A DNA stretch of 16,605 nt from Bacteroidota bacterium (GTDB lineage: Bacteria; Bacteroidota; Bacteroidia; Chitinophagales; Chitinophagaceae). Positions 1 through 6,944 of this stretch are shown piece after piece. The notes below the pieces were generated by a model, which was not told where the DNA came from, searched no databases, and saw only the letters and a program-made list of their open reading frames with translations. The stretch spans positions 1 to 16,605 of the forward strand of contig JAEYOL010000272.1 in the NCBI GenBank assembly GCA_023411775.1, written 5' to 3'. Each line of letters begins with the position of its first letter. Positions within the stretch are counted from its first letter, which is position 1. The position numbers and the translations under genes are program-made.

Positions 1-443
1 GGTTTTTCCCTAAGGGAAGGATCATTGGCCGCTTTTGACAATATTTCGGTAAAAAGGGAAACGGAACCGTTACTGACATCCTGCTTTTTTGCTGCCGTGC
101 TCCCGGCTGCCATCTGAACACTCATCGTCTGCAAATCAAACAAACCCCAGCCTTTTCCCTCAAAGTTTTTCAGGAGATAGCCATGGTCCTTGCCACGCAT
201 CGACACGGTAAACCGCTGTTCGGGCCATTTATTTCCGGGAAATCCAACAATGAATGTGTGTGTAGTATCGCGGAGCTGCGGCAGTATCAGATAACCACCG
301 GTTGAAGAACTGATTGTCTTATCTCCTACCCTTGCAAAAAAAGCCTGACCCCCATCAGCTTCCAGGTAGATGAAATATTCTTTTTGTGATAACGCCGCCA
401 GTGGAAACAGCAAAATAAAAATGCCTTGAACAAGTCTTTTCAT
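1..443 (-). CDS. exported hypothetical protein, 5' part only (runs off the left edge)
   Basis: About 147 residues are visible from an ATG at 441-443; no stop is reached before the window begins. The protein opens with a short basic start (MKR), a hydrophobic stretch to about residue 17 and Ala-Leu-Ser-Gln, which reads as a Sec signal peptide. The mature part begins with alternating beta-like segments (EYFIYLEADGG, then a GYLILPQL motif, later GKGWGLFDLQ) and gives way to a polar stretch. I recall similar small secreted proteins in Bacteroidota genomes, but no enzyme motif is visible and the function is unknown. It lies 118 bp downstream of the LemA/TPM cassette on the same strand and has its own possible -7 promoter element, so it may be a separate unit. 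The reading frame is convincing; the function is not assignable. Confidence 0.75.
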   Translation of the reverse strand, partial: MKRLVQGIFILLFPLAALSQKEYFIYLEADGGQAFFARVGDKTISSSTGGYLILPQLRDTTHTFIVGFPGNKWPEQRFTVSMRGKDHGYLLKNFEGKGWGLFDLQTMSVQMAAGSTAAKKQDVSNGSVSLFTEILSKAANDPSLREK

Positions 444-462
444 CGCCGCAATTGTTGTAGTT

Positions 463-470
463 CAAAATTA
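463..470 (-). promoter_or_regulatory. possible -7 promoter element for the exported protein
   Basis: The minus strand reads TAATTTTG, an exact match to the Bacteroidota -7 consensus TAnnTTTG, about 20 bp before the ATG at 443. No TTTG-like -33 element sits at the expected 19-21 bp spacing, so this rests on one half of the promoter only. Confidence 0.3.
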
Positions 471-527
471 AATCAATTCGACTACAATCACTTGTTAAAT
501 GACAATCACCTACGATCTTAAGGTATT

Positions 528-556
528 ACGCCTAATTCCTAATCCCACAATTCCTA
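528..556 (-). repeat. degenerate tandem repeat, about 7-bp period, just after a stop codon
   Basis: Read on the minus strand, four units follow each other: TAGGAAT, an 8-bp variant TGTGGGAT, TAGGAAT again and TAGGCGT. The block starts 5 bp after the TGA of the membrane TPM gene at 562. It is short and imperfect, but it matches the period and the position of the longer tract after the cyclase gene. Confidence 0.5.
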
Positions 557-561
557 CAAGC

Positions 562-1356
562 TCACCACTTCCCACCAGCTCCACCGCCGCCAAATCCGCC
601 ACCGCCAAATCCGCCGAAACCTCCTCCGCCGCCAGCCCAGCCGCCACCGCTGCTTCCACGGCCAAGGCCTCCCAATCCCCCCAGCCCGCCCCAGCCGGTA
701 TAGCCACGACGGGAAACATATCCTCCGCCTCCACCTCCGCCAGCCATGCCACCAAATAAAAAGATGAGCAGGATAATAATAAAAATGATGGTGCCAATTG
801 GAATGCCCTTATCACCCCTGCTGCCATACCCAGCAGGAGCCTGGTAACGCCCCTCCGCTGCACGAAAGATCGCGTTTGTGGCTTCATCAAGTCCCCTATA
901 ATAATTCCCGGCCCTGAAATTAGGGACCAGTTCATGATCGATGATAGCATCCGCGACAAGATCTGTCACTACACCTTCCAATCCATAACCCGTTGCAATA
1001 AATACATCTCGGTTGCCCTCCCCTCCTCCAGTTGACACGAGCAAGACAATTCCATTCTCAAAATTTTTATTCCCAACTCCCCACTTTCTGCCTAATGCAA
1101 TAGCATAGTCGGCCGCCGAATATCCCTTCAAGTCATCCACCACCACCACCACCACCTGGTTGGAAGTGCTATCATCATAAGCCACCAGTTTTTGCTCGAG
1201 TGCGGCCACCTGTTCAGACGTCAGAAAACTTCCGGTAAAATCATTGACGAGTTTTGGTGGATTAGGTGCGGGGGGAATAATCTTATCGACCTGTGCGGAA
1301 GCCTTAATGACCAAAAAGCCGAGAAGTATAAACAGGAGTTTTTTCATGCCAATCAT
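562..1356 (-). CDS. membrane TPM-domain protein with Gly-rich C-terminal tail (YgcG-like)
   Basis: A 264-residue protein. In order: a signal peptide (about 1-21, ending SASAQ-like KASAQ), a TPM (TLP18.3/Psb32/MOLO-1) domain at about 35-170 with the V-DFTGSFLT start, the run of Val at 68-73 and the FIATGYGLEG turn, one transmembrane helix at about 185-203, then a tail of roughly 60 residues that is almost all Gly with scattered Trp, Phe and Ser, ending GGKW. This layout is the usual one for YgcG-type proteins. TPM domains have been linked to acid phosphatase activity and photosystem repair in plants; the bacterial role is not settled. The ATG at 1356 overlaps the upstream TGA as ATGA, which suggests translational coupling; a second ATG at 1347 (MKK) gives a better-looking signal peptide and could be the true start. 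It is the last gene of the LemA/TPM cassette. Confidence 0.9.
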   Translation of the reverse strand: MIGMKKLLFILLGFLVIKASAQVDKIIPPAPNPPKLVNDFTGSFLTSEQVAALEQKLVAYDDSTSNQVVVVVVDDLKGYSAADYAIALGRKWGVGNKNFENGIVLLVSTGGGEGNRDVFIATGYGLEGVVTDLVADAIIDHELVPNFRAGNYYRGLDEATNAIFRAAEGRYQAPAGYGSRGDKGIPIGTIIFIIILLIFLFGGMAGGGGGGGYVSRRGYTGWGGLGGLGGLGRGSSGGGWAGGGGGFGGFGGGGFGGGGAGGKW

Positions 1357-1808
1357 TTGCCAAAGACGATCTCGTCGGGCAATTCGTTTTTGTCGGTATC
1401 ATTATCAAATGGAAAAAAATGATGCAGGGCTTCGCCGATGTCTGTTACGCACTGACTGATCCCTTCACCATAATTTTCAGTATCGAATTTATCTAAGAGC
1501 AGCTGAACTTCTTTTGTCCAGTATTCCGTTCCCACTTTGGTATGTATTCCCTCGTCGCCAAAAACAGCAAGTTGACGGTCTTTCATGGCGATGTAGACCA
1601 GGACAGCATTGCGGTCTTCAGTTTCGTCCATTTCCAGGCGATAAAATATCTCGGCGGCCCTGTCCAGCGGATCTACGTAACGACAATGGCTCTCCACAAA
1701 AACCCGCACTTCACCACTGGTTCGACGCTCCGCGTTCCTGATCGCATTCACGATCTGCACTTTTTCTTCTTCGCTGAAAAACTTGTTTTTTTTGAAAAAG
1801 TCAAACAC
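1353..1808 (-). CDS. small TPM-domain protein, no signal peptide
   Basis: A 151-residue protein that is nearly all one TPM domain: SGEVRVFVE at about 31-39, RNAVLVYIAMKDRQLAVFGDEGI at about 66-88, and a C-terminal helical part with YGEGISQCV near 113. It has neither a signal sequence nor a transmembrane helix, so it is expected in the cytosol, unlike its downstream partner. The start is GTG at 1808; I see no better ATG nearby, and the GTG lies 11 bp after the stop of the second lemA-like gene. Its stop overlaps the start of the membrane TPM gene by 4 bp. A soluble TPM next to a membrane TPM behind LemA is a familiar Bacteroidota arrangement, but the biochemical activity is not known. Confidence 0.88.
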   Translation of the reverse strand: MFDFFKKNKFFSEEEKVQIVNAIRNAERRTSGEVRVFVESHCRYVDPLDRAAEIFYRLEMDETEDRNAVLVYIAMKDRQLAVFGDEGIHTKVGTEYWTKEVQLLLDKFDTENYGEGISQCVTDIGEALHHFFPFDNDTDKNELPDEIVFGK

Positions 1809-1819
1809 GTTTTCTGTTT

Positions 1820-2404
1820 TTAAAAATTAATTTCCACCGCATTCTCCGCCCCCGCAACAGCCTGGAAGCCTTCCATGGGTTTAAATCCAAACAACTTTGC
1901 TACCAGCATGGCGCTTCCGCTTCTTACAGTTGAATTATAATCGGCAACGGCTTCATTAAAATCGACGCGGGCTACTTTGATCCGTCTTTCGGTTCCTTCC
2001 AACTGGGTCTGCAGACCAGAGTATGCAGATGTACCTTTCAGGGTGGGATATCTTTCAATAACAATTATCAGCCGGTTGGTTGCGGACGCCAGGCTATCCT
2101 GCAGTCTTTGCTGCTCACCATAATTTTCACCACTAATAATATTGGTCTGACCGGCCAGCGCTCTACTCCTCGCTGCGGCAATATTTTCAAGCGTTGACTG
2201 TTCAAAATCCGAAACGCCTTTCACAACGTTGACAAGATTAGGTATCAGGTCAAGCCGGCGCTGGTAAGTACTCTGCACTTCCGCCCATTGCTTTTTTACT
2301 CTTTCTTCCTTTTTTACAAGGCTGTTGTAAGTGACAATGATGTAAATGCCCAATAAAATAACGACGGCGCCAACAATATAGCCGGCATATCTTTTTCCAC
2401 CCAT
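1820..2404 (-). CDS. lemA: LemA family protein (second copy)
   Basis: A 194-residue protein. An N-terminal transmembrane helix (about 8-25) is followed by the LemA signature: YNSLVKKEERVKKQW, then QRRLDLIPNLVNVVKG at about 48-63, and a long helical region ending LFGFKPMEGFQAVAGAE. The size is normal for the family. LemA is predicted to expose an all-helical coiled-coil domain outside the cytoplasmic membrane; its molecular task is not established. It starts 12 bp after the stop of the other lemA-like gene and lies 11 bp before the small TPM gene, so the four genes look like one operon. It is clearly paralogous to its neighbour: both share the LVxxEExVKxxW, DLxxNLVNxVKG and MFGFK/LFGFK-x-x-EGFQA segments. 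Confidence 0.92.
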   Translation of the reverse strand: MGGKRYAGYIVGAVVILLGIYIIVTYNSLVKKEERVKKQWAEVQSTYQRRLDLIPNLVNVVKGVSDFEQSTLENIAAARSRALAGQTNIISGENYGEQQRLQDSLASATNRLIIVIERYPTLKGTSAYSGLQTQLEGTERRIKVARVDFNEAVADYNSTVRSGSAMLVAKLFGFKPMEGFQAVAGAENAVEINF

Positions 2405-2416
2405 GTGTTGAACGGA

Positions 2417-3010
2417 TTAGAATTGAACCTTGGGCGCTTTCTCTGCTCCTTCTTCTGCCTGGAAGCCTTCTTTGGATTTGAAACCAAACATACCGGCAAA
2501 AATATTCATCGGGAATGAACGCACTTTGGTATTGTAAACATTGATCGCTTCGTTAAACGTTCTGCGTGTACTCCTCACGTCGTTCTCAATACCTTCCAAC
2601 TGACCCTGCAATTGCAGAAAGTTTTGATTGGCCTTCAGGTCCGGGTAATTTTCAACGACTGCAAGCAAACGGCTAAGTGCGCCGGTCATCTGTCCCTGTG
2701 CCTGCTGGAATTTCGCCATGTTTTCAGGGGTGAGCTGGTCGGCTGTAAAATTTACCGAAGTGGCCTTAGCTCTTGCTTCCACCAATTGTGTCAAAGTTTC
2801 TTTTTCAAAATTTGCGGCTCCTTTTACTGTATTTACCAGGTTATCGACAAGATCAGCTCTTTTTTGATACTCTGTATTAACGTTGTTCCAGGCTTGTTTA
2901 ACGGTTTCATCCTGCTTTACCAGCCCGTTATAACCGCTGCAGCCCATAGCTCCAACGATCAAATTCAGAACAACGACAATAATTAAGGTCAGGTTTTTTG
3001 CCCCTTTCAT
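2417..3010 (-). CDS. lemA: LemA family protein (first copy, possible lipoprotein)
   Basis: A 197-residue LemA protein: hydrophobic segment at about 7-23, then CSGYNGLVKQDETVKQAW, a KRADLVDNLVNTVKG motif at 50-64, and a C-terminal MFGFKSKEGFQAEEGAE. Cys24 sits right after the hydrophobic stretch in the context GAMGC, which resembles but does not fully fit a lipobox (Ala at -3 and Met at -2 are poor), so it may be a lipoprotein or simply carry an uncleaved anchor. The second copy lacks this Cys. It is the first gene of the cassette and follows pgk by 70 bp; the AT-rich gap holds only a near-match to a -7 element (TAATTTTA), so transcription from its own promoter or read-through from pgk are both possible. 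Confidence 0.92.
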   Translation of the reverse strand: MKGAKNLTLIIVVVLNLIVGAMGCSGYNGLVKQDETVKQAWNNVNTEYQKRADLVDNLVNTVKGAANFEKETLTQLVEARAKATSVNFTADQLTPENMAKFQQAQGQMTGALSRLLAVVENYPDLKANQNFLQLQGQLEGIENDVRSTRRTFNEAINVYNTKVRSFPMNIFAGMFGFKSKEGFQAEEGAEKAPKVQF

Positions 3011-3080
3011 AACATGTAAGTTTTTGTGTAGTAATAAATAAAATTAAGTTTTTTACCTATTACTTTTTTGTCACGTTTCC

Positions 3081-4277
3081 CTAACTATTAACGGCAGCTA
3101 TACCAGGAAGTGTTTTGCCTTCAAAATATTCGAGCATAGCTCCACCGCCGGTGGATACATAACTGACCTTATCTGCAAAACCGAACTGGTTAACCGCCGC
3201 TACGGAATCACCGCCACCCACCAGTGAATAAGCTCCTTCCTGGGTGGCTTCCGCAACCGCCGTAGCAATAGCCTTGGTGCCCACCTGGAAATTGTCCATC
3301 TCAAATACACCCATGGGGCCATTCCAGAGTATGGTTTTAGAGTTATGTATCACGTTTGTAAACTGGTCAACCGCGTTGGGACCGATATCCAGTCCCATCC
3401 AACCATCAGGGATCAGGTTGCTGGGAGCAGTTGATATCTCGGCGTCGTTGGCAAACTTATCAGCGATCACCGAATCGGACGGCAGGTGAATGTTTACGTT
3501 TTTCTCACGGGCCTTTTTCAAAAGTTCGCTGGCGGTATCAAGTCGATCCTCCTCACAAAGTGAGTTGCCGATCTTACCTCCCGCAGCCTTCATGAAAGTG
3601 TAAGCCATACCCCCACCAATAATAATATCTGTAGCTCTTTCCAACAGGTTTTCGATGATCAGAATTTTGTCGGAGACTTTGGCACCACCGATGATGGCAA
3701 GAAATGGCCGCTCTGAATGATGCAACACTTTCTCCGCACTATTGACTTCCCCTTCCATGAGCAGGCCAAACATTCTTTTACCGGGTTCGAAAAATTTGGC
3801 AATCACAGCAGTAGAAGCATGTGCCCGGTGAGCCGTACCAAATGCGTCATTCACCCATACATCACCCAGCTTTGATAACTTCTCTGCAAATTTCTCATCG
3901 CCCTTTTCTTCTTCTTTATAAAAACGAAGATTTTCCAACAGCAACACTTCACCTGGCTTCATCATACTCGCAGTAAGAAATGCCTGCTCACCGATACAAT
4001 CATTGGCAAAAAGAACGGTAGCGCCACCCAGCAGGTTGCTCAGGTGTTGAACAAGATGCTTTAATGAAAACTTTTCTTCGGGTCCTGATTTTGGACGACC
4101 CAGGTGCGACATCAGTATCGCGATGCCTCCATCGCCCGTAATTTTTTTTATAGTGGGAATGGCCGCTTTTATCCGGGTATCGTCTGTTATTTCAAACTTA
4201 TCGTTAAGGGGTACATTGAAATCTACGCGAACCAGCGCTTTCCCGCCTGAAAAATTATGGTCAGCAAACTTTGACAT
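3081..4277 (-). CDS. pgk: phosphoglycerate kinase
   Basis: A 398-residue enzyme, the normal length, that converts 1,3-bisphosphoglycerate and ADP to 3-phosphoglycerate and ATP in the cytosol. Visible motifs: RVDFNVPL at 17-24 and SHLGRPK at 57-63 (substrate site), GDVWVNDAFGTAHRAHAS at about 139-154, IIGGAKVSDKI at 195-205 and IIGGGMAYTF at 219-228 (nucleotide and hinge region), WNGPMGVFE at 318-326, and the ATP-phosphate loop GGGDSVAAV at 354-362. All key segments are intact. It lies 116 bp downstream of gapA on the same strand, which puts the two consecutive steps of lower glycolysis together; the gap contains two inverted repeats that could shape the gapA/pgk expression ratio. Confidence 0.98.
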   Translation of the reverse strand: MSKFADHNFSGGKALVRVDFNVPLNDKFEITDDTRIKAAIPTIKKITGDGGIAILMSHLGRPKSGPEEKFSLKHLVQHLSNLLGGATVLFANDCIGEQAFLTASMMKPGEVLLLENLRFYKEEEKGDEKFAEKLSKLGDVWVNDAFGTAHRAHASTAVIAKFFEPGKRMFGLLMEGEVNSAEKVLHHSERPFLAIIGGAKVSDKILIIENLLERATDIIIGGGMAYTFMKAAGGKIGNSLCEEDRLDTASELLKKAREKNVNIHLPSDSVIADKFANDAEISTAPSNLIPDGWMGLDIGPNAVDQFTNVIHNSKTILWNGPMGVFEMDNFQVGTKAIATAVAEATQEGAYSLVGGGDSVAAVNQFGFADKVSYVSTGGGAMLEYFEGKTLPGIAAVNS

Positions 4278-4315
4278 AATCAGCTTTTTAAAATTAAAGG
4301 CCTATTGTTCTATCA

Positions 4316-4345
4316 CTTTTTTAAATAATTGCTCATTTAAAAAAG
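4316..4345. repeat. perfect 11-bp AT-rich inverted repeat between gapA and pgk
   Basis: CTTTTTTAAAT (4316-4326) and its exact complement ATTTAAAAAAG (4335-4345) flank an 8-nt loop. The repeat sits 38 bp before the pgk ATG. It could form a weak RNA hairpin, or it may simply supply the U-run used by the adjacent GC hairpin. Confidence 0.6.
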
Positions 4346-4372
4346 CAATAATCCCCACATTACTGCGGGGAT
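4339..4372 (-). terminator. hairpin plus T-run after gapA: leaky terminator or processing hairpin
   Basis: On the minus strand a 6-bp stem ATCCCC/GGGGAT (4351-4372, 10-nt loop) is followed 6 nt later by six T residues (4344 to 4339). The gap between stem and T-run is longer than in a strong intrinsic terminator and the loop is large, so partial termination or mRNA stabilisation of the upstream gapA message are both reasonable readings. Confidence 0.45.
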
Positions 4373-4393
4373 CATGGTAAAAATATCGGAAAA

Positions 4394-5407
4394 TTATTTT
4401 CCTATCAGCTTTGCAAAATAGTGAACTGTGCGGACCAGCTGGCTCACATAGCTCATTTCGTTGTCATACCAGCTTACTGCACGAACCAGTTGAGTGTCTC
4501 CAACGGTTTGTACTCTTGTTTGCGTGGCATCGAACAATGAACCATAAGTGATCCCAACGATATCGCCGCTTACGATTTCATCTTCAGTGTAGCCAAAGCT
4601 ATCGTTGGTTGCAGCTTTCATGGCCGCGTTTACTTCTTCTACGCTTGTTTTCTTCCCTAATACTGCTGTCACTTCTGTAAGTGATCCGGTCAGTACAGGA
4701 ACCCTTTGTGCACTACCGTCCAGTTTACCTTTCAGGTTGGGCAGTACCAGGCCGATGGCTTTTGCTGCACCGGTGCTATTGGGTACGATATTGTAAGCAG
4801 CTGCCCTTGCGCGACGCAGGTCACCTTTTGGATGTGGGGCATCCTGTGTGTTCTGGTCGTTGGTGAAAGCATGGATTGTTGTCATCAAACCATTTACGAT
4901 GCCGAATTTCTCATCCAACACCTGTGCCATGGGCGCCAGGCAGTTGGTGGTACAGGAAGCGCAGCTAATGATCGTTTCACTTCCGTCGAGAATATTATGG
5001 TTTACATTAAATACGATCGTTTTCAGGTCGCCGGTTGCCGGTGCGGAGATCACCACGCGTTTTGCGCCTGCGGCCAGGTGAGCTGAAGCCTTGTCCTTAT
5101 CGGTAAAGAAACCAGTGCACTCGAGCACCACGTCTACATCATGTGTCTTCCACGGAATCTCAGCGGGATTTTTTTGTGCATATATTTTTACTTCATCGCC
5201 GTTCACTACAATGGAGTTCTCAGTGGCTTTCACTTCGGCATCAAACCTTCCCTGCGCTGTATCGTATTTAAGCAGATGCGCCAGCACTTTCGGGCTGGTC
5301 AAATCATTAATAGCTACGACATCTATTCCTTCCATTTTATATATCTGCCGGTATACCAGGCGTCCGATCCTACCAAAGCCGTTGATAGCAACTTTAACTG
5401 TACTCAT
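4394..5407 (-). CDS. gapA: glyceraldehyde-3-phosphate dehydrogenase, type I
   Basis: A 337-residue cytosolic enzyme that oxidises glyceraldehyde-3-phosphate to 1,3-bisphosphoglycerate with NAD. The N-terminal Rossmann motif INGFGRIGR is at 8-16; an Asp at the end of the second strand (VAIND, Asp35) favours NAD over NADP. The catalytic Cys152 lies in SCASCTTNCLAP, with the activating His179 in TTIHAFTNDQ. The C-terminal SWYDNEMSY motif is complete. Length and motifs are those of the classical glycolytic form. It is the first gene of the gapA-pgk pair. The leader of about 230 bp upstream is AT-rich close to the start and carries the heptad repeat further out; I found no convincing consensus promoter for it. 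Confidence 0.98.
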   Translation of the reverse strand: MSTVKVAINGFGRIGRLVYRQIYKMEGIDVVAINDLTSPKVLAHLLKYDTAQGRFDAEVKATENSIVVNGDEVKIYAQKNPAEIPWKTHDVDVVLECTGFFTDKDKASAHLAAGAKRVVISAPATGDLKTIVFNVNHNILDGSETIISCASCTTNCLAPMAQVLDEKFGIVNGLMTTIHAFTNDQNTQDAPHPKGDLRRARAAAYNIVPNSTGAAKAIGLVLPNLKGKLDGSAQRVPVLTGSLTEVTAVLGKKTSVEEVNAAMKAATNDSFGYTEDEIVSGDIVGITYGSLFDATQTRVQTVGDTQLVRAVSWYDNEMSYVSQLVRTVHYFAKLIGK

Positions 5408-5539
5408 AATTGTAAGAGAGTTTTAAAATTTTAAAAATGCGTGGCGAAGTTAAGACAGTTTTGGTTTCCGGCTTCCCACAGCAGATTTTTGACCTAATTG
5501 TAGAAATAATATTCTCCCAAAGAATTTTTATAGAAAACA

Positions 5540-5635
5540 AATATCCAGCATCTACGATCCGGCATCCCACCTCCGTTAAGCTTCGGCCGGCTACCGACTG
5601 TCGACTCCCGACCCCCGCCCCCGACTCCCGACTCC
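5540..5635. repeat. degenerate heptad tandem repeat abutting the cyclase stop codon
   Basis: Nearly the whole block can be cut into consecutive 7-bp units, most ending in C or CC: on the plus strand GGCATCC and ACGATCC on the left, GACTCCC and GACCCCC on the right, with one 6-bp unit (GCCCCC). The right half is the cleanest, with CGACTCC occurring exactly at 5602, 5622 and 5629. The block ends directly at the stop codon of the cyclase gene (5636-5638). It lies in the gapA upstream region, where no protein is plausible. Confidence 0.7.
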
Positions 5636-6724
5636 TCAAGCGGGCATTAATGAATTCAGCATAACTTCCCTATTCTTCCCTTTTAGCTTAATGGCGCCGA
5701 GTGGACGGGTGGTATAAGTCCTGGAACAGGTAAGGGCAGCCAACAGGTCAGAAGAAGCGATCACTTCTTCACGGAACTCGGCGCACTTGTTAAGGATGCG
5801 TGCAGTGGTATTAAGTACATCCCCAGAATATGTGATATCTCTTTTTATGATACCTACTTCACCGGCGATCACCCTGCCGCAATGTATTCCCGCTTTAAAG
5901 GAGGGAACAAGACCATAACGGTCGAGATATTTTTGTTTTTTCTCCCGTATCTGCATTTTCATGTCAAAAAAACAACGGACACAGTGTTCATCCTGTACGC
6001 CATCCTGGTAATTCCATGAGATCACCACTTCATCACCCACATATTGGTAAATACTTCCTTTGTTGTTAAGTACAGGCACGGTGATATCGGCGAAAAAATC
6101 TTTAAGTAAAGAGTGATATTTTTCATCACCCATCTCCTCTGCCATGGTAGTGGAATCGTTCAGGTCAAGAAACATGATGATCTTTTTCTCTTCTTTTGGC
6201 CTGTTATACTTGCCGCGGATAATATTCCAGAAATTCGCCTGCCCGAACTTGCTGTTCACCTGCAACATCAATTGGGTCATTCCCACAACAAAGGACCAGC
6301 CCAGAACCGCCTTTACATGGGAAGGATCCTTCATAAAATCAAGAAAGGCAAGCCATGACGTGGGCTCAAATAATGGCCGTCCCGTTTTCATGGGAACGAT
6401 GATAATACCCATTAATAAAGAGATCAGGGCTACTATCAGTACAAAAGAAACACTTACTACAATCAGCGTGTATCCATAAGGACGGTCTTGTAATTTTTCA
6501 TTTACATAAAAAACCATGATGCTGCCGCCGATGATCCCTCCAACCAACCCGGCTCCGACATTGCGGGACGCGGCTTCCAGGAAAGAATAGTCTGCTGCCA
6601 GCCCGGCAGAATAACCGGTTTGCAAAACCAGGTAATCGTATACAGATATCAGGAAACCCATGACCATCCATATAGGAATGATCACTTTGAGCTGGTTTAA
6701 CTTTAAACGTGTGCCTTCTTTCAT
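5636..6724 (-). CDS. membrane-anchored class III adenylate/guanylate cyclase
   Basis: A 362-residue protein: about four transmembrane helices (near 13-33, 57-74, 84-110 and 138-155), then a cytosolic class III cyclase domain (about 181-358). Both metal-binding Asp are present (Asp187 in FLDLNDST, Asp231 in YVGDEVV), as are the transition-state Asn305 and Arg309 in GDVLNTTAR and the final LKGK segment. The two purine-selecting positions are not canonical: Gln227 stands where Lys is usual, and Thr298 where Asp or Thr is found. It should make cAMP or a related cyclic nucleotide, but specificity cannot be read from the sequence. The membrane part is not a domain I can name. It follows lysA by 220 bp on the same strand and has its own -7 element, so it is probably monocistronic. 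Confidence 0.88.
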   Translation of the reverse strand: MKEGTRLKLNQLKVIIPIWMVMGFLISVYDYLVLQTGYSAGLAADYSFLEAASRNVGAGLVGGIIGGSIMVFYVNEKLQDRPYGYTLIVVSVSFVLIVALISLLMGIIIVPMKTGRPLFEPTSWLAFLDFMKDPSHVKAVLGWSFVVGMTQLMLQVNSKFGQANFWNIIRGKYNRPKEEKKIIMFLDLNDSTTMAEEMGDEKYHSLLKDFFADITVPVLNNKGSIYQYVGDEVVISWNYQDGVQDEHCVRCFFDMKMQIREKKQKYLDRYGLVPSFKAGIHCGRVIAGEVGIIKRDITYSGDVLNTTARILNKCAEFREEVIASSDLLAALTCSRTYTTRPLGAIKLKGKNREVMLNSLMPA

Positions 6725-6765
6725 ATTGATGTAATTATCACGTTATATACCTGATATGTCTATCT

Positions 6766-6773
6766 CAAAAATA
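6766..6773 (-). promoter_or_regulatory. possible -7 promoter element for the cyclase
   Basis: TATTTTTG on the minus strand fits TAnnTTTG exactly and lies about 41 bp before the cyclase ATG. The -33 region is not a good match, so the evidence is half a promoter. Confidence 0.35.
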
Positions 6774-6787
6774 TTTCCAGTTTTCTT

Positions 6788-6862
6788 ACCCCACGGGGGG
6801 TGAATCTGACTTTTTCGGGGAAAGGTTGCGACCAGGCACGGTGGTTCAGCCGGTTTTCCGGC
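6788..6862. other. two small GC hairpins between lysA and the cyclase gene
   Basis: The first is ACCCC/GGGGT with loop ACGG (6788-6801); the second is GCCGG/CCGGC with a TTTT loop (6849-6862). Both have perfect 5-bp stems. Neither is followed by a T-run on the minus strand, so they are not clear intrinsic terminators. They lie downstream of lysA and just upstream of the putative cyclase promoter. Confidence 0.4.
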
Positions 6863-6944
6863 AAAATGGAACATTGAGCCTAATGCTGGAAAAAATCTAA
6901 GCCGGTACTTACACCATAGATGTGAAGAGAGAACAGTAATTCAT

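Noticed and set aside
499..959. Open frames antisense to the Gly-rich tail of the TPM gene, rich in Ala, Ser and Thr
   Set aside because: They are the complement of a GC-rich Gly-codon tract, which removes stop codons from other frames. Their composition is artificial, and the true gene on this stretch has a clear signal peptide and domain.
5540..5635. Possible CRISPR array in the heptad block
   Set aside because: Units are 7 bp with no unique spacers, and no cas gene is present.
6788..6862. Intrinsic terminator for lysA
   Set aside because: The two GC hairpins lack a following T-run on the minus strand, so they are reported only as hairpins.
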